NCBI GenBank assembly: GCA_001599595.1
Contig: BCHH01000009.1
Location: 1,153,774-1,217,773, forward strand
Source: Beverwykella pulmonaria
Lineage: Eukaryota > Ascomycota > Dothideomycetes > Pleosporales > Melanommataceae
Length of the DNA stretch: 64,000 bases
Reading direction: 5' to 3'
Shown here: piece after piece, positions 44,516 to 57,324 of the stretch
How positions within the stretch are numbered: the first letter of the stretch is position 1
Layout of the letters: every line of letters begins with the position of its first letter
Translations under genes and position numbers: made by a program
Notes under the pieces: model-generated
Seen by the model: the letters and a program-made list of their open reading frames with translations, nothing else
Told to the model about the DNA's origin: nothing
Databases searched by the model: none

Positions 44516-45679
44516 GATAATAGTTGGGCGACTGTTTGTAATGGAGATATTTTCCCGCTAGAGCCGCGATCGCCATCTCAAACCCACTCTCCAGCCGAGT
44601 TCAGAACAGCTTCCCCGCTGACGCAGGATCCAGGTTGATTTCCACCTACGCACGACATTGGCCCTTTTCGGAATCGTCCTTCTTCTATTGCGCCGAATCT
44701 CCCTGCTGTCTTGTTCTCACATCACTATGAGCAGACTTGGGGAGGTTATGGACGGCAGTGGATGATAAACATGGAATAGATGGGCCGGCTTGAGAATTTG
44801 GATTTGTATGGGGGCGAGTCAGAGAGAGGTGAGAGAGAAATAGCTCGAGGCAAGAAGCTATGAATCGACTGGAAGGAAGGCTTGTGTAAGAGAGAAAAGG
44901 AGGGGGCTCGGTTGTTTGGCGTTGCGTTGGTTCTTGCGCCAGAAAGGACAATTTACTTATTGGCTCCCTTCTTCCCCCTCTCTAGTCTCTGCGTTTCTGG
45001 GACTACGATATCAGCAAGTTAATCTCCCGATTTTCATCTCTTCAGTATCATCTGCTTAAGATAGTCACATGAGGGAGACTTGTATTTTGGAAGCATTCCA
45101 CTGTTCACGATGAGGTCCTCTGCAAATCCAAACCATCCACGCTCTGAACTCCATACAAACTCCTCCAAAGCAAGACCTGTAGCTACTAATCTTGACAGGG
45201 CTTTGGTAAAAAGATAAGTAACTTGATGCCCATTCACAGGCCTTTTTAAGGTTTAACACAGTTTACAAGGAGTATAAAGGCCTCGAAAAGGAGGTTTAGA
45301 ACTATGCAAGAAGGATTTCTAGTATATATAGTCAGAATGAGCTCTAGCATGAGACTATAGGTCTTGGGCCTAGAGAATTTGTATTTAAGGTACAAATTGT
45401 TCCCAAGGTCTGGTGGCTAGCTGAACACCCTGAACAAGCAAGTTAAGATCAGCCAAGAAAATGCCGGGTTGATAAATCACGTATTGCAGTCCCAAAACGG
45501 AAGGTCGGTAAGAATTGTACTACGCCAATGCTCCTAACTACGCAAACAACCAAAATCTGCCCACGATCCAAGATTTCGAATGTACCGAACTGTGGGTACG
45601 ATGCCAGGATCGCACGTATATATATCCGCATTCCTGGCCTTTCGGTTCTCTTCCACCTATTCGTACTCCCGAACGCAAG
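44516..45679. other. spacer with a possible copia-like scrap
   Basis: A minus-strand frame at 45034-45237 reads NGHQVTYLFTKALSRL, faintly like the C-terminal end of copia polyproteins (LTKAL). It is too short to be sure. 45240-45480 is AT-richer with TAG-rich frames. No gene is called. Confidence 0.25.
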
Positions 45680-47143
45680 ATGAAGGTCTCTTATTTTCTT
45701 AATCTACTACCAGCCTACGCCTTCGCATCAGACGTCTTCAGCGTGGCTCTAGTATCGAAGGAAGCAAGCCACCTGTACCAGATCATTAGCTGACACACTG
45801 ATCTCGACTATGGCTGCCGGCCCGTGGTCTAGCGCTTAGAGAACGAGCACAAACTCCACGCTGTAATATCCACCTCACAACTAGAATCCCTAAAGCGCAC
45901 CCTCGACCCCGAACACGTGCGCATCGATATGATGGAGAGCCTCAACAAGCGGCAGACTGCCACCGCGCCAATTGGAAAGGGCGATCGATTCCAGGGTGGG
46001 AAGATAGACCCCCGAAGGCTGGGCGTGCGGAAGAAGACGGAATCCTTTGATTTGGGGGGTATTTTTAACGTGGATGAAGTGCATTCTGCGCTCAAAAGGT
46101 TGGAGAGGAAGTACAAAAACCTCGAAACCTTCACCACGCCGTACAAAACCTACGAAGGACAATCCATCTACGGCGCTACCGTATCAAAAGCAGAGAAAGT
46201 AAAGAAGGATAAACAATACATTTATCTGACCTCCAGCATCCATGCCCGCGAGCGCGGCGGCCCGGATACTCTGATCTACTTCATTTCCGACCTTTTATAT
46301 GCGAACGAGCACCATATCGGCCTCACCTACGGAAACGTCTCGTACACAAATAGTGACGTCAAAAAGGCGTTGGGTACGGGCATCGTATTCATTCCCCTCC
46401 TCAACCCTGACGGCGTGCGTTACGACCAAGCGAACAGCAACCTCTGGCGCAAGAACCGCAACCCTACCTCCGCCTCCGCCGGAGACGCTGCTTCTGTCGG
46501 TGTCGATTTGAACCGCAACTTCGACTTCCTTTGGAACTACACGAAGTACTTCGATCCGTCCGTCTCACCTGCATCCAGCAACCCGGCCTCCTCCGCCTTT
46601 TATGGCACGGCGCCGTTCTCTGAGCCCGAAACCCAGAATATGGTCTCAGTCTATGATAAATTTCCGAATATTAGGTGGTACATCGATGTCCATTCTGCCG
46701 CAGGAACGATGCTATACTCTTGGGGCGACGATATCAACCAATCCGTGGACAAGAGCCAAAATCTGTTCAACTCCAAATACGACGGCAAGCGTAGTGTCGT
46801 TCAAGATTCTTTATACAAAGAGTGTATCGACGAGGAGGACTGGTACAAAGTCGCCTTACAAGCCAATCGCACCACGGACGCCATGATTGCTGTCGGTGGG
46901 AGAACGTATGTGCCGCAGCAGTCGGTGGGATTGTATCCCACGAGCGGGGCGAGTGACGATTATTCATTTTCTAGATGGCACAAGAATAAGAAGGTTAATA
47001 AGGTGTATGGGTACACGATGGAGTTTGGATATCCGACAAACTTTTATCCTACAGCGGAGGAGTTCACGCAGAATATTATTGATACAAATGCGGGATTTAT
47101 GGCATTTTGTCTCATTGCTGACAAGATTGGGTTGAAGGATTGA
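45680..47143 (+). CDS. M14 zinc metallocarboxypeptidase, N-terminal region disturbed
   Basis: The catalytic domain is fully open from about 45833 to 47143. It has the zinc motif HARE (SSIHARERGG) and the third zinc His in DVHSAAG, Asn-Arg in DLNRNFD, substrate Tyr in the LYPTSGASDDYS region, and catalytic Glu in YTMEFGYP. It resembles secreted fungal carboxypeptidase A-type enzymes. An in-frame ATG at 45680 opens a signal peptide (MKVSYFLNLLPAYAFAS). Between them TGA (45791) and TAG (45830) interrupt the propeptide frame. Either the gene is a recent pseudogene, or an 81-nt in-frame intron 45752-45832 (GTATCG...GTCTAG) removes both stops. The donor is unusual and the removed part looks coding. 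Confidence 0.8.
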
Positions 47144-47610
47144 GGGGATGGATGGAGGAGGAGGGTGGGGATGATCTAATGATAACGTAATCAATTAGTG
47201 TTGTAACATTAAGGAAGCTGAATGAAGCACTCATGAAGCAATCAAGTCCGCCTGAAAACATCCCAAGCAAAAGGTTCATCGACACAAGGTACTGAAATCT
47301 TTTACAGACCACACACCTCCAAATATAATCTCTAGGACGGTCAAGCTGATACAATCAGGCAGCAAAAGGACAATCATGTTGCTACTAATCCGTTCTGGAT
47401 CTGCCAGCCAGATATTTACAGGTAACATATTTCCCGCAGAGAATCCTTTGCAACTCAAATACACCTTACTCATATAACACCTCTCAGCCTAGACCCAGTT
47501 CGCCTCTTAAACTCTGAGGTGCGGGATATCGGAGTGGGTCGTGCCTACTATAGCTTCAAAATGGCTAATAGAATTGCAGCCGCTAATCCGTCTGATGGCT
47601 TTGGGATAGA
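47144..47610. other. intergenic region
   Basis: Downstream of the carboxypeptidase. I see no feature. Confidence 0.4.
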
Positions 47611-47760
47611 TGTCATGTGTTCTACCATACGTCCTATTCTAGCTAGCTCCACTTCATGGGTATACATAGTCATCGTGCGAGGAGTCAGCTCGTCACAGCT
47701 TTCACACTCCTTATATACACATTTACCCACCAGACGATTGACTGCTTCCACTCATCATGA
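47611..47760 (+). repeat. dispersed 150-bp repeat, copy 1
   Basis: Highly similar to 62483-62632. Shared blocks include ATGTGTTCTACCATA, GTCCTATTCTAGCTA, CAGCTCGTCAC, CTTATATACACATTTACCCA and CAGACGATTGACTG. It is non-coding and contains a TATA-like box. Its origin (solo LTR or MITE edge) is not clear. Confidence 0.75.
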
Positions 47761-49437
47761 CAATAGATGGAACTTGCCATTTACCACTATATATATAATT
47801 CAAAAGGGTGTCTCAGTATATAAGACCCCAAACCGTTGTATTAATGGAGTATCTTGTGTGAATCCGCGGTCGAGCTCGCATAACCAGAAATAAAGCCATC
47901 AGAAGACCTGTTCAGATATACGGACAAAACATCGCGAATCGCTGCTGTATTGGACTACTTAGCCAATAAGATCTATGGGTGAAAAGTGGTAATATCGGAA
48001 GCGGCCTCTTGTGTGTCCATGTTTAAAGCAAGAGTTCTAATCCTTGAGATCATCATCGGGGATGTCCCCGAGTTGTATTTGTACAAAACATGAGGCCATT
48101 TCATCTGCTGACATGGGTGGTACTAATCCCGGTCTCGGTAGACACAAACAGAAGATTGTGATAAAAAACTAGAACGGGGATTGTAATAGCTTGGCAGGAT
48201 ACATATCAAAAAGACAAATCGTAAATTCGTTGGAAGAGATGAAACGCCGCACGGTGGGCGATTCTCTCTGTGTGCTTCCCACTGCGGATCGGCCGTCTCC
48301 GCCTGGGGCTGTGTCCATCCCAAAGAGCTGGGAGAGCTTGTAGTGCGTAATTCTGAAAAGAACTTTGTAGTCAGAGGGAGAACGGCAAGATGTAGATGAA
48401 CTGTAAGTTGAAGACTTCCACGTTCCCTTAAATTGCTAAGTCTTGACCGCTGACTCATAGCCGTTACAGCAGCGTGATTGATCACATTTTGGGATCTTCA
48501 AGAGGAAGCTGACGATGAACATGAGGCTCCGCCAAGGAAGGGTTCATGAAACAGTTCGATGATTTTGTTACTGTGGCAAGCTTCTGTGGCTAGCTTGTTG
48601 GACTTCTTCTCTTCGAAGAGCTACTCTGGAGACTTATCTGTATCGTTTACTAGGCAAAAAAAAAACACTCAGTATCGTGGAGGCTTCCTGGGACCGGTGG
48701 TCCATTTGCTATTTCTTCCCTCAGAATATGTCGTATATAGTCGAAGGGCGTTAATCGTATATATATGTCTCCATTATAAGATAATGGGTGGGAATGAATG
48801 GTTTTGGATATGGTTTAGGCCAAATTCTCGGAACAGCATATGCTGCTCCGTCCTTTTGGTTACACAATCTGAACTGAGCGATTATCTGTCATTCCTAGAT
48901 ACCATCCATTCTGGCTCTGGGAGACATGTCACTGTCGGCATCGCGGCCACTAACACTTGTATTGGGCTTTATGATGGATTTCGAAGATCAGGAAGGAATT
49001 ATGAAAGGAATGAGTCAAATGTAAGTCTCGCCGCGGTGCATTTGATCTAGTTATACTTTGAGGAATCCCTGTAGGCGGAAACCATAAAAACTTCTAGAAC
49101 TAGTTTGATATGTTTGCCCTTGCACTGGATTGACGTGGCTCTTGCCGGGATCGGAGCGTGTCTAGAAGTGACAAGATCAAGAGCCGAGCAGATCTGAGCC
49201 ATGATAGAGGGGAGGAAGGATAGATGAAATAAATAATATGCATAATAGAGATGGGACAAGAAAGAATGGAGCAGCATTGTCAGTACTCTGCCTCATCGAC
49301 CACCATCTGTTTTTATGTATTCAACGTTATACACTGTGCTCTTCACCTCATGATATAGTTGGTCAAAGCCTTAGTGTAAGCTCAGGACACCATACCGTCG
49401 TGTGGATGTGCCACTGCCTAATCAGTCCATCATATAT
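47761..49437. other. gene-poor spacer
   Basis: Only short open frames, none with recognisable motifs. An A-run lies at about 48655-48665. Confidence 0.4.
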
Positions 49438-49890
49438 TGCAGTGGTGGAAAGGTGTGTGTGATAGAAATATATATCACACGGGGGTAAGAGGGCGGCTCG
49501 CAGCCATGCGATGTCCGAAACAGCAATGCACTGAAGGACAGAGAGGAATCAAGATGGAGGTTTGGCAGTAGACTGTTTGCAATTTCGTTGTATCTAGCTA
49601 CCAAACCAAATGAAAGATGATAGAGTGAGGAAAGATAGATGAAGCATTCGTGATCTCGTTGGGGGTCGGTGCGATCGTTTTGCGATGGGTGTTGATTCCG
49701 AAAGATATGATCAGTTGTTATCGATGGATACATGTGTGTTGTGTTCAGGTCCCCATATATATACCACGTTGAGTGATGACGAAGCAAGCAGCTGACAAAG
49801 AGACCAAGACCTGTTCCCTGCACCATGCATCTAAGCCTTCCACCCATGCTAGTGGTATATTCGCGCAAAGTAGCACTTTGCTACGGCGCA
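49438..49890 (-). repeat. solo-LTR-like repeat, copy B
   Basis: 453 bp. On the minus strand it runs TGCGCCGTAGC...CCACTGCA and aligns with copies A (20119-20568) and C (57595-58056). It is flanked by ATAT at 49434-49437 and 49891-49894, a candidate 4-bp target duplication. Confidence 0.75.
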
Positions 49891-52610
49891 ATATATCAGC
49901 TGTACATACTTTACATAGATAGAATACACATCTCGACACTCTTTCCTCCACACTTCTGCTTACACTTACAGATGATGAATGCGTATTTTAGGGCTCTTCA
50001 TAATATATACAAATGCTATGTCGTGGTAAATCAAATATCTCCACGAGGATACAAGATGGAAATAGCTTATATACAAGCAAAAGCTCAAAGTCCCGAAGGG
50101 AGGAGGAGTTAGAGGAAGCATTTAGGAGGTGAGGTGAGATGACTGACGAAAGAATGGTCTTGGACGTGAGAAAAGGGTCGCTTTTGCATCCATCTTTGAG
50201 GCCAGTGAAGAGCCCTAAGACTGATACTCCGTACCGCAAAGGGATGCAAACACATATCTACTAAAGAGAAACATGCAGACGGCCAGTAGGGTGAGCTCAA
50301 GTTTCGCGAAGATGCTAAAACGCGGGTTGGGATATTGGAAGACGGAGAAACATGGGGCTCCTGCTATTGGTGAAAGAGCGGTGAGAATAGCCTGAATGTG
50401 TGAGTTAGGGGAAAGCAGATATAGACTACTGAGTGACACACGCTAAGTTCGACATGAAAGGTGGTGGTAGGACGGGGAGACGGGAATCCAATCCATCTTC
50501 GGGTAGAGGTACGAATCTGGTGGCAATACTAAGAAACATTGGAAGATAAGCGGCTCGCTGGGCTAGGGAAAGCATCAGAGAGCCGACTCCTGGTAGAAGC
50601 GAGTTTAAAAAAAGTACACATGACGTCCTGGCCGCCGGTTAAGAATGGATCATGTACGGAGACGGCGCGTCTGAAGCAAGTTTTTGTTGTATGGAAATCG
50701 GCATTGAAAATGATTTAGAACCAACTTCAGAAATGCAGTTTCCCGATACAGCCGAAATGAAGTGGTGTAGAGTGAGCTTATTAGGAGTGTATCAAGCGCT
50801 GAGCGTGCTAGGTAGAAGCATCTCTTCACTAGACTAGGGTGGGGAATATAAACGAGGACTCTACATTCAGCGTTAGAAATGCAGTCCTTTGGCGGAAGAC
50901 GACTTCCAAGGCAGCCACGATGATCCCAAGATGGCGGGATCAGAGCAGCCGTCTGACGGCTGCACACGCGAAAAGGCATCAAGGGGACCAGTTTTAGGTG
51001 ATCGTCTGATGGAGGGGCAGTGTAGGATGTTGTGTATCATAGGGTATCTCAACAGACGTCTGATGTGGGAATTCGAGAGTGGAAGAGGCAGCTAGCAATC
51101 AAATAACCGAGGATAGTCATTCTTATAAAAATGGGTATTCAGAGTACGGCATATTAGCACTTTAGAGGATAGTTCAAGGACAACCAAGTAAGAAGATTGA
51201 ATTTGATGATATCTCCGAAGGCCCTTAGACAACTGGAAGATTCTTGGAGAAGCTCCGTGTTATTCAGAGACGATGGTATGAATGACGGGTCAATTTCTCA
51301 GTCGGCATATCTACTCGAGCAACTCGCGTCGGATGCGAATCTGTAGGCTCGAGCTGCAAAGACAAACCAATGGTAGGGAAATAAGGAACAAGAGAGGGTA
51401 TTGTGTTTGTCCTGATCGGAAATACCCGGGAGCCTTCTGCGTCGAAGACGCGATTGGATAACAAGGAAAGCCGGCATTGCTGCGAAGTAGAAAGAAAGTG
51501 TTGCTGTTTGCGTTTGACTCTGGAACATCCCCGCGTTTTCAGAATATTGCCTCGAGCCAATATCAGAGGGTCTTGCTTGCTGACTTCACTTTAGGACTGC
51601 GAATGCCACGACGCTGTCAGGGGGTATTTGTGCCATCGGTAACGCGCTGCGCGACACAGCCGGAATTTGATGGAGATGGATATAAAAGATGTTGGCGTCG
51701 AGGTTGTTTGACGAGTGGCTCAGCATCGCTTGGGTCTACCCCGGCTTTCATACCAGCACCGCCACAGGTCCAGATCGCCATCTCCATCGCAGCCCCTTGT
51801 CGAGCTGAAGCGCCCGCGATCGCGCCGGGAGTGTTTCAAGTCCCGCATCGGAGTTATTTTTGCCAGCACGGCGGTTCAATTGGCGAGCAAACGACGACAC
51901 TGAGCTCACGCTCGGCGGCGTGAGCGAGGAACAACGCAACGCCCCTGACTGTTCTGAATCGCATCATGGATGCCATCGCAACGGGCCGTGATGTCACATC
52001 GCGGAACAACTGCGCAAAACTTGGTCAACACGTCTTGGCTCTGCTTGGCCGTGCTGGGCGCCTCTTAATGGCGTTTGGCTATCGCCAAGTGAGGGCTGAG
52101 AGAAATGATGGAGAGACAAGCACCGCTGGCGAGACGACGAAGCTTTGTGACGCCCGCCACGGATACACATTGTGGACTGCGGCTTCGGGAAGCGCGCAAC
52201 TAGAGGCATTGAACGCAAGTCTGAAGGGATCAATTGTCGCAGAAAGAATGCGTTGCAGGGCTGCCGGGGTCCATTTGCCTTTGCATCGTGGCTCGCTAGC
52301 GGCAGCGAATGAGTGCACAGGCCTGTCTCCTAAACCCTGAACACCACTCCGCTATGACGCCCAATCGCTACTCCCTCGCTGTCCACGTCCTCACCTCCAC
52401 GCTCACTCTCTCTCTCTTTCTCTCTCTCCCCGCCATCCTCTCCTCTCCTCACTTCCACCCTTAACTTCGCTCTCGTTGTGTTCAGTACCACGACACACGG
52501 CTCCCCGAAACGCCAAACACCTCCCTGACGCGCCTGTTCATGCTCGCTGGTCGAGACTGCTGACCTGAACGCCCGTCTCATCTCACCACAACCTCTTTTC
52601 ACACGCCACC
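49891..52610. other. gene-poor region upstream of the antiporter gene
   Basis: No convincing gene. Frames at 51477-51923 and 51966-52340 are open but featureless, and lie in GC-rich sequence next to the antiporter promoter. A (CT)n tract lies at about 52404-52432. Confidence 0.4.
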
Positions 52611-54170
52611 ATGGGTCGCCGCTCGCGAGACCTCGGTCCTCAAGATTACACGAGAGACTCCAAGTCTGAGGCCACAGTTCCTCCACACTCTGGAGGCAGT
52701 AAACACATGCACCTGCCTCGATTCAACCACAATGGACATGAAGTTACCAAGGGCATCCAGCCTGATGGCGAGAGCGGCAGGAAGGGCATCCATCCGTTCA
52801 AATTCTTGCAGATCTGCTTCAGGAGCTCTAGCAAGGTCTCCATGATGGTCAATGTCTTGTGGCCCATTGTTCCCGTTGCTATTGCTCTGGTATGACCTTT
52901 CAACTGCATGGAAATGTCTCAGAATTAGTGCTAATAGACTCTAGCACTTCGCCCGTCCCGAATGGCATCTCGCGATTTTCATCACCAACTATATCGCCAT
53001 GGTCCCCGCTGCAAATCTGGTTGGCTTCGCCGGCCAAGAGTTCGCCCGCAAGCTACCCGTAGCCATCGGTGTTATCGTGGAGGTTACACTCGGATCAATC
53101 GTCGAGATCGTGCTGTTCATGGTCCTGCTCAAAACGGGCGGCGAAAAGAACGTACCTGTCATTCGTGCAGCCATCCTGGGTTCTATCCTCGCCAACTTGT
53201 TGCTGTGTCTAGGGTTTTGTTTCATGGTCGGAGGGCTCAAACGGGAAGATCAAGTCTTCCATCACGCCATTTCCGAGGTTGGTAGCGGGCTGATGCTGGT
53301 TGCTGGAAGTAAGCTTGATTCTTGTTCATGCCGTCTGCAGGGCGTATCATATACTAACGGATGCAGTGGGTCTCGTTCTTCCAACCGTCTTCGCCAATGC
53401 TCTCGCCAATCGAACCGATCTCACCCAAGAATTCGTTTTGAACGAGGCTTTAAAGATCTCCCGTGCCGTGGCCATCATTCTTCTCCTTGCCTTCTTCACT
53501 TATATGTTTTTCCAGTCCAAATCACATGATAGCTTGTTCGCCGAGATATTTGAGTCCGATGAGCATAAGGATGCCGACCGTCACAAGGATCTTGCAAAAG
53601 AAAAGCTCACGCTAACCGAGTGCATCGTTGCTCTTGTCATCGCTCTTACCTGTGTGTCCCTGATCGCTGTATTCTTAGTTCTGGAGGTTGAGTTTATGGT
53701 CAATGAGAGGCATGTCAGGGATGCATTCGTGGGCCTGATCCTTGTTCCTCTCGTTGAGAAGTTTGCAGGTAAGACATTCGCATCTAATTTCCTGCTTTCA
53801 CGACCTCATACTGATTAAACATGCAGAACATCTTACGGCCATCGACGAAGCCTGGGACAACCAGATGAACTTCGCACTCGCTCACGTCCTTGGTGCATCC
53901 ATTCAAACCGCCCTGCTTAACACTCCCCTCGTCATCATTGTTGGCTGGGGATTGAATATTGGCATGGATATGCATTTCGAAATCTTCGATTCCGTGGCTC
54001 TGATCCTTGCCATCCTCGTCGTTGGATCTTTCCTGAGAGACGGAAAGTCCAACTATCTTGAGGGCGTGCTCTGCATCTTGGTCTACGTTATCATTGCTGT
54101 TTGCGCGTTCTTCTACCCGAATCCCGCGGGGCATGGTAGTGAAACTTCCTCCGCAGAGGGAGGGCACTAA
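52611..54170 (+). CDS. Ca2+/H+ antiporter of the CaCA superfamily, 462 aa
   Basis: Four exons (52611-52889, 52945-53308, 53367-53768, 53827-54170) with introns of 55-58 nt. After a polar N-terminus of about 75 residues come about eleven hydrophobic segments. The two alpha-repeats typical of cation/proton exchangers are visible: GVIVEVTLGSIVEIVLF, and LVPLVEKFAEHLTA with LAHVLGASIQTALLNTPL. The Glu residues that bind Ca2+ are kept, but the usual GNAVE core of Vcx1 is GSIVE in repeat 1 and lacks the GN in repeat 2, so this is a divergent branch. It likely moves Ca2+ into the vacuole or another organelle in exchange for protons. The ATG has a CACCATGG context. Confidence 0.88.
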
Positions 54171-54640
54171 AAGTCACCTATTTGGTCAGATTGCTCGCAA
54201 TAATACTGGTAGTGTGGGTAGCATGCGATGGGTTGGATTGTGAAGACATTGTGTAAGCGAGTGGTGATTGGATGGATGAGATGGCTCAAATTGCATGTTT
54301 TGTCTTTTTAGCGAGTGAGCGTCCATCTTGCATCTGCGATGCATCTGTATATCTGTGTTTCATTCAGCGAGCGAGACATACCGGACTTAATGAAATGGAG
54401 TTTGAAATACTGCAATACGGTCCATATTCTTGTTGTGTCGTCATGGTCAATGCTTTTGGGCTAGCCCAGGATGGATCCTAGCGTAAACGGCAAATCCCGC
54501 ACCCACACTCGCTAAGCGAGAATTTCGACATCGCGCCTCAACCTACGAAACTCATCTTCGAGAACGACAACTCACCGCGACAACCATACCCACGACCTCT
54601 CCGCCACTTCCACACCTCCTCTCATCTAAATACCGCAAAT
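54171..54640. other. intergenic region
   Basis: Between the antiporter stop and the eS17 start, including the eS17 promoter. No further feature. Confidence 0.5.
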
Positions 54641-55463
54641 ATGGGTCGCGTCCGAACGAAGACTGTCAAGAAGTCCGCCAAGGTTATCATCGAGCGGTTT
54701 GTGCCCCTCCGTCCGCAACCAAAATAATCGTACATAGAAGGAAGTGACACTTGCTAATGGAAATGCAGATACTACCCTAAGCTCAGCCTGGACTTTGAGG
54801 TCAACAAGCGCATTTGCGATGAGATCGCTATCATTGCCTCCAAGAGGCTGAGGAACAAGATTGCGGGTTACACTACGCATTTGTACGTGAACACTGGGGA
54901 GGCTGGAGAATGGAGGGAGGAGAGGCCGCAGACGGATGGGTAGAGGGAAAAGGAGCCGGTGTGGATGCGCACACCGAGAGATTTCGGCGCGGGTGATATG
55001 CGCCGACTCTACTTTCCTCTGCGCATTTGGACCCCTGTCTCGACATCCGCTTTCTGTCCATCTTCACGCCAGCTTCCATTATTCCAATCTCCCCCCGGTG
55101 GAGCTTCTTTGGTTTAAGGCTAATAGTCCCTAGGATGAAGCGTATTCAGCGAGGCCCTGTCCGTGGTATCTCCTTCAAGCTGCAAGAAGAGGAGCGTGAA
55201 CGCAAGGATCAATACGTCCCCGAGATCTCTGCCCTCGACTTCACCCAGAACAGCGAGAGCGGCTCCCTAGATGTCGATGCCGAAACCAAGGACCTACTCA
55301 AGAGCTTGGGCGTACGTCTTCCCTCCACCAATTCCACACCTTAACATCGCCATTCTAATGATTCGACTTCTAGTTCGACTCCATCCCCGTCAACGTCGTC
55401 GCCGTTGCTCAGCAACAAGTCGTCGAGCGCCCGCGCTTCGGCAACCGTCGCCCCGGCCAGTAG
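54641..55463 (+). CDS. RPS17: 40S ribosomal protein eS17, 145 aa
   Basis: Four exons: 54641-54696, 54769-54882, 55134-55311, 55374-55463. The protein opens [18 protein letters not shown], with [19 protein letters not shown] and [19 protein letters not shown], all diagnostic of eS17, and ends [11 protein letters not shown]. Length fits the family (about 135-145). It is a structural part of the small ribosomal subunit. Introns are 72, 251 and 62 nt; the second is unusually long for this window and interrupts the codon before MKRIQRG. Early introns are common in fungal ribosomal protein genes and may carry regulation. Confidence 0.95.
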
Positions 55464-57324
55464 ATCTTCTCTCCTTTCTTAGCTCGGTGAAAAGTGGATA
55501 TGGATGGTCTATGGGTATTCTGCGTCGGTTTATGGAATGACGATGCTGTGCGGTTCACGCCAGCTGGATGGTTAGGAGTGAATGATAAGGTTTCTCCCCT
55601 ACTAGGTGTCGCTGAATCTGGGCTTCGAGAGGGGTCCGGATGATGCTTGATTGCCATTTCCCCCCTATGCTGTGATGTCGGTGTGATGCGAGGCTGTTGG
55701 ATTGATAGGAATGGGGGATGTAGGAAGTTGGAGGGTAGGTAAGTACGATTTCTCATAGGATGTACCTTTCGGTTCAATCCGGATCGCCGGTGATCCTGTC
55801 ACAGTTTCAATTGTTGAATCGATTACGTCTTTATAATTGCCCAGGTAGGTTTATCTTGTCACTAGTCCAATCGCTTCATCGTGTGTGCTTCACTATATCT
55901 TCGTCATACACGAGTGATTAAACTTAGCAGGACCTTTACACAATGTATGCATTCCATTTTCCTGTTTTCGATCAAATTTTATTGTTTTGCTTGTGATGTT
56001 CGTTAGTTACAACCCGTTTCATTTCCTTCCTCATGCGCATTGTGATGTTCCCAAAGAGTCAGCCGCCTATCTTCAGTGACTGAAAACTATCTTCTCGCAT
56101 ACATCTTCATCTATGTAGGAAGACCGAGGACCGCAAAATCCAGTCAGGCAGATGCACTAGTGCTTTATAGATTCAATTCAGTACATTTGACTCAGTCCCT
56201 GGCTCCCCTGTAGATACTCACTCTTTCATGATTATAACGGTGCGGGGCTTGCTCTACATCGTCGTCCTTGGCAGGATCTTGGTTCTGTATCTCGATATCG
56301 GCCTCCGCGGGTGTCTGTTTACCGTGCTAAGTGACGAGGCGCCCGTAGACGAGGATGCACAGGCCGGTCGCGAGGAGGAGAATGAAGCAGAGGACAATGC
56401 TGATCTAAAACTAGATGGCGCGCGTGGTCTCACCCTCTCCTTTCTCCTCTCCTACAAAGTGTAGGTATGTACGCTGGCCGCAATCTCCCTAGCTGTATCC
56501 AACACAGGTCCCCCAAAACAGAGCCTAGCTCACACAAGCATATCCCGGACTGCGAGCACTAGATACATAGAGTCACATAAAGCCAGGGCAGTGAATAATA
56601 ATAGGTAGACAAGAGGTACGCGTAGTCACGGTTTCACTACACATATGGGCTGCAAGTATGTATAGAAGGTAAGATATATTTTCACTACTCCCCGGAAACG
56701 AACCGAACCCCTACTTCCCTATCCTCCTACCCTCCTATCTCATCTCTACCCCATTTTTCTCTCCCCACCTGAACCATCCCAAGTCCATGCCACTTCGTTC
56801 CTTGCGTCATTTTCAACTCACACACTAACACCGTTCTCTATGTCTAGACATTTATTTCTATTCTCTAGCATTTTTGCAACATGCACAAAAAATTTACATC
56901 GCGCTCTGCTTAAAGACTCGTCTCAGTCTTTTCTCCATCCTCTTAGCCCTCCACTCCAATCCACTCCAATCCACTAGTATTGCTTCGCTTCCCTTCGTAC
57001 CGGAGCCGTGCTACAAGGGCAATTGTACTTGCTCATCAGTTAACAGCTATTACTTTTCTTGCATATTTCAACAATTACCATTACGCGGGAAAAACTATGT
57101 TTAAGGATGCGATTGCTTGGGTTGCCTTGAATTCAGCGCCTTCGAAGAGTTTTACTTAGAGGCTTGGACGCAGCTAGCCGTCGATATCGATCTGCCGCAG
57201 GTCTTACTGTCATTGCATAGATCTCCATGCACATACCATCTGGAGCTTTGTGCTAACTACGATATGTAAACCTTGGGAACTTGAATTTTTTCTAGGCATC
57301 AAGTGCATGGTTTCGAACACGAGG
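55464..57324. other. gene-poor region
   Basis: Contains a possible minus-strand membrane-protein scrap at about 56230-56440 (hydrophobic VLCFILLLATGLCILVYG, then an acidic tail), broken by a TAG. Nothing else is recognisable. Confidence 0.3.

Noticed and set aside
51477..51923. 148-codon plus-strand frame upstream of the antiporter
   Set aside because: Low-complexity content, overlapping open frames on both strands and no motif suggest GC-rich promoter or UTR sequence.
56228..56464. 78-codon plus-strand acidic frame
   Set aside because: The opposite strand looks more protein-like (membrane helix plus acidic tail) but carries a stop, so neither strand is called as a gene.
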